Notes under the pieces: generated by a model | Told to the model about the DNA's origin: nothing | The model's database searches: none | What the model saw: the letters and a program-made list of their open reading frames with translations, nothing else | In this document: in pieces, positions 63,174 through 64,000 of the stretch | Layout: every line of letters begins with the position of its first letter | Position numbering within the stretch: the first letter of the stretch is position 1 | Translations under genes and position numbers: made by a program | From: Dirofilaria immitis | Taxonomy: Eukaryota > Nematoda > Chromadorea > Rhabditida > Onchocercidae | NCBI GenBank assembly: GCA_024305405.1 | Contig: JAKNDB010000105.1 | Coordinates: 3,285,501-3,349,500 of the forward strand | Length of the DNA stretch: 64,000 bases | Direction: 5' to 3'

Positions 63174-63255
63174 ATGACCTTGATCAGATTCTTTCTGAAT
63201 ATAAAATAATATAGATGACCTTGATCAGATTCTTTCTGAATATAAAATAATATAG
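63174..63255. repeat. Tandem duplication, 2 x 41 bp
   Basis: Two adjacent, apparently identical copies of a 41-base unit beginning ATGACCTTGATCAGATTCTT, in the spacer (62577-63578) between two divergently transcribed secreted-protein genes. Nothing else recognisable is seen in that spacer. Confidence 0.95.
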
Positions 63256-63578
63256 TTAGTAGTATAATATCATCAGTATTTGCTAGCCGTTCTGATTAAA
63301 GTTACGCCAGCTATCATCCTTTAACATTTTTTGAAAAATTTCAGTTTTTTAAAATTACATAATTTTGTAAATCCCGAATCATGAATGGTACTTAAATAGA
63401 ATTGATAAATATGAATTGTACTTAAATGGAAGTTATAAATAGAGTTGCAGTTAAAGTATTATGACTAGAAATGGGAAAAGAGGAATAAGAAATGAGCTTA
63501 AGTAGGATATTTCTAAACTTTTCCATTTAAAAGTTATTTTCGATTATTCATTTGCAGGCTTGTTTGAAGCTGAATAAA

Positions 63579-63845
63579 ATGTTGTTGCTGAGTATATTCC
63601 TGATTTTTGTACCTGCATTGAGTTTTGGGATGAATTTGCTAGGCTACGGTTGGAATGTCCCTACTTATGGTGCTACAAATGGAGGTTATGGGTATGCCTA
63701 TGGAAATCAACCACATGCAGGCTCTTATTACCAGCCTCAACCTTATAGTTACATTCTGAATCCAGGAATTTCATATGGCTTCCAGAGATACATCTACCCT
63801 ACCTACTCCTATCTACCCAAGTTAGTTTTTTTCTTCTTAAGTTAA
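63579..63845 (+). CDS. Secreted Gly/Tyr-rich protein, possibly continuing beyond the visible exon
   Basis: The ATG at 63579 follows a TTTGCAG acceptor (63552-63558). It begins with a signal peptide (MLLLSIFLIFVPALSFG) followed by a Gly/Tyr/Asn/Pro-rich chain (GGYGYAYGNQPHAGSYYQPQ). It can be read as a single exon to the TAA at 63843-63845, but a GTTAGT donor after YSYLPK (about 63820) suggests that the real gene continues into another exon. The composition is like nematode cuticle or sheath structural proteins, and it lies head-to-head with the secreted gene at 60.9-62.6 kb. Confidence 0.65.
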   Translation: MLLLSIFLIFVPALSFGMNLLGYGWNVPTYGATNGGYGYAYGNQPHAGSYYQPQPYSYILNPGISYGFQRYIYPTYSYLPKLVFFFLS

Positions 63846-64000
63846 CAACAGTTATGAAAGATCTCTTAATATTATTGCTACAAAGTAGATTCAGTACATA
63901 CTTCTGGATGGAATTGAAGATGCTATAAGGCTAGATCATTCACGTTTTCCTCAATAATGTGTCTGGAAACATGACTTAAGTCATAGATTGTTTGTTATCA

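Noticed and set aside
1..64000. CRISPR arrays, rRNA genes or complete transposons
   Set aside because: No regularly spaced direct repeats, rRNA-like blocks, terminal inverted repeats with a transposase, or reverse-transcriptase motifs were seen.

Overview
This AT-rich window (roughly 30% G+C, many short-to-medium GT-AG introns, nematode-type gene content) looks like nuclear DNA of a nematode, most likely a filarial (onchocercid) worm. The filarial guess rests on overall style plus one decayed stretch at 56.6-57.1 kb that reads like alphaproteobacterial plsX, as expected for an old Wolbachia-to-nucleus transfer. No species is assigned. Gene models below were built by eye from homology, splice signals and phase agreement.

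Layout. (1) 0-6.1 kb, plus strand: the 3' part of a PP1-type Ser/Thr phosphatase with a lysine-rich tail, then a divergent GSK3-like kinase. (2) 7.1-15.9 kb: a small secreted protein (minus), a short decayed-looking gene with a partial duplicate of its last exon (minus), and a multi-exon plus-strand gene I cannot name. (3) 17.5-32.0 kb, minus: a nearly complete nidogen of about 36 exons (NIDO, linker, G2 barrel, about 14 EGF modules, YWTD propeller, final EGF), the main basement-membrane gene here. (4) 32-38.7 kb: gene-poor DNA with microsatellites. (5) 38.7-48.7 kb, minus: three cell-division genes in the same orientation, transcribed in the order MPS1/TTK spindle-checkpoint kinase, HOP2 meiotic recombination factor, APC10 subunit of the anaphase-promoting complex. 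(6) 50.3-64 kb: a short membrane-tailed ORF and three secreted low-complexity proteins (Pro/Gln/Cys-rich, Gln/Tyr/Pro-rich, Gly/Tyr-rich), two of which share an exon plan, separated by long gene-poor AT-rich stretches and the bacterial-like fragment.

Most interesting points: HOP2 and MPS1 are both reported missing from Caenorhabditis, yet sit side by side here with APC10; the PP1-like/GSK3-like pair recalls the sperm phosphatase/kinase pairs of nematodes, and the kinase seems to lack the phospho-priming arginine; and at least five otherwise good genes, including conserved nidogen, APC10 and HOP2, each need one extra base to stay in frame, mostly in A or G runs. That pattern suggests homopolymer under-calls in the assembly rather than gene death.
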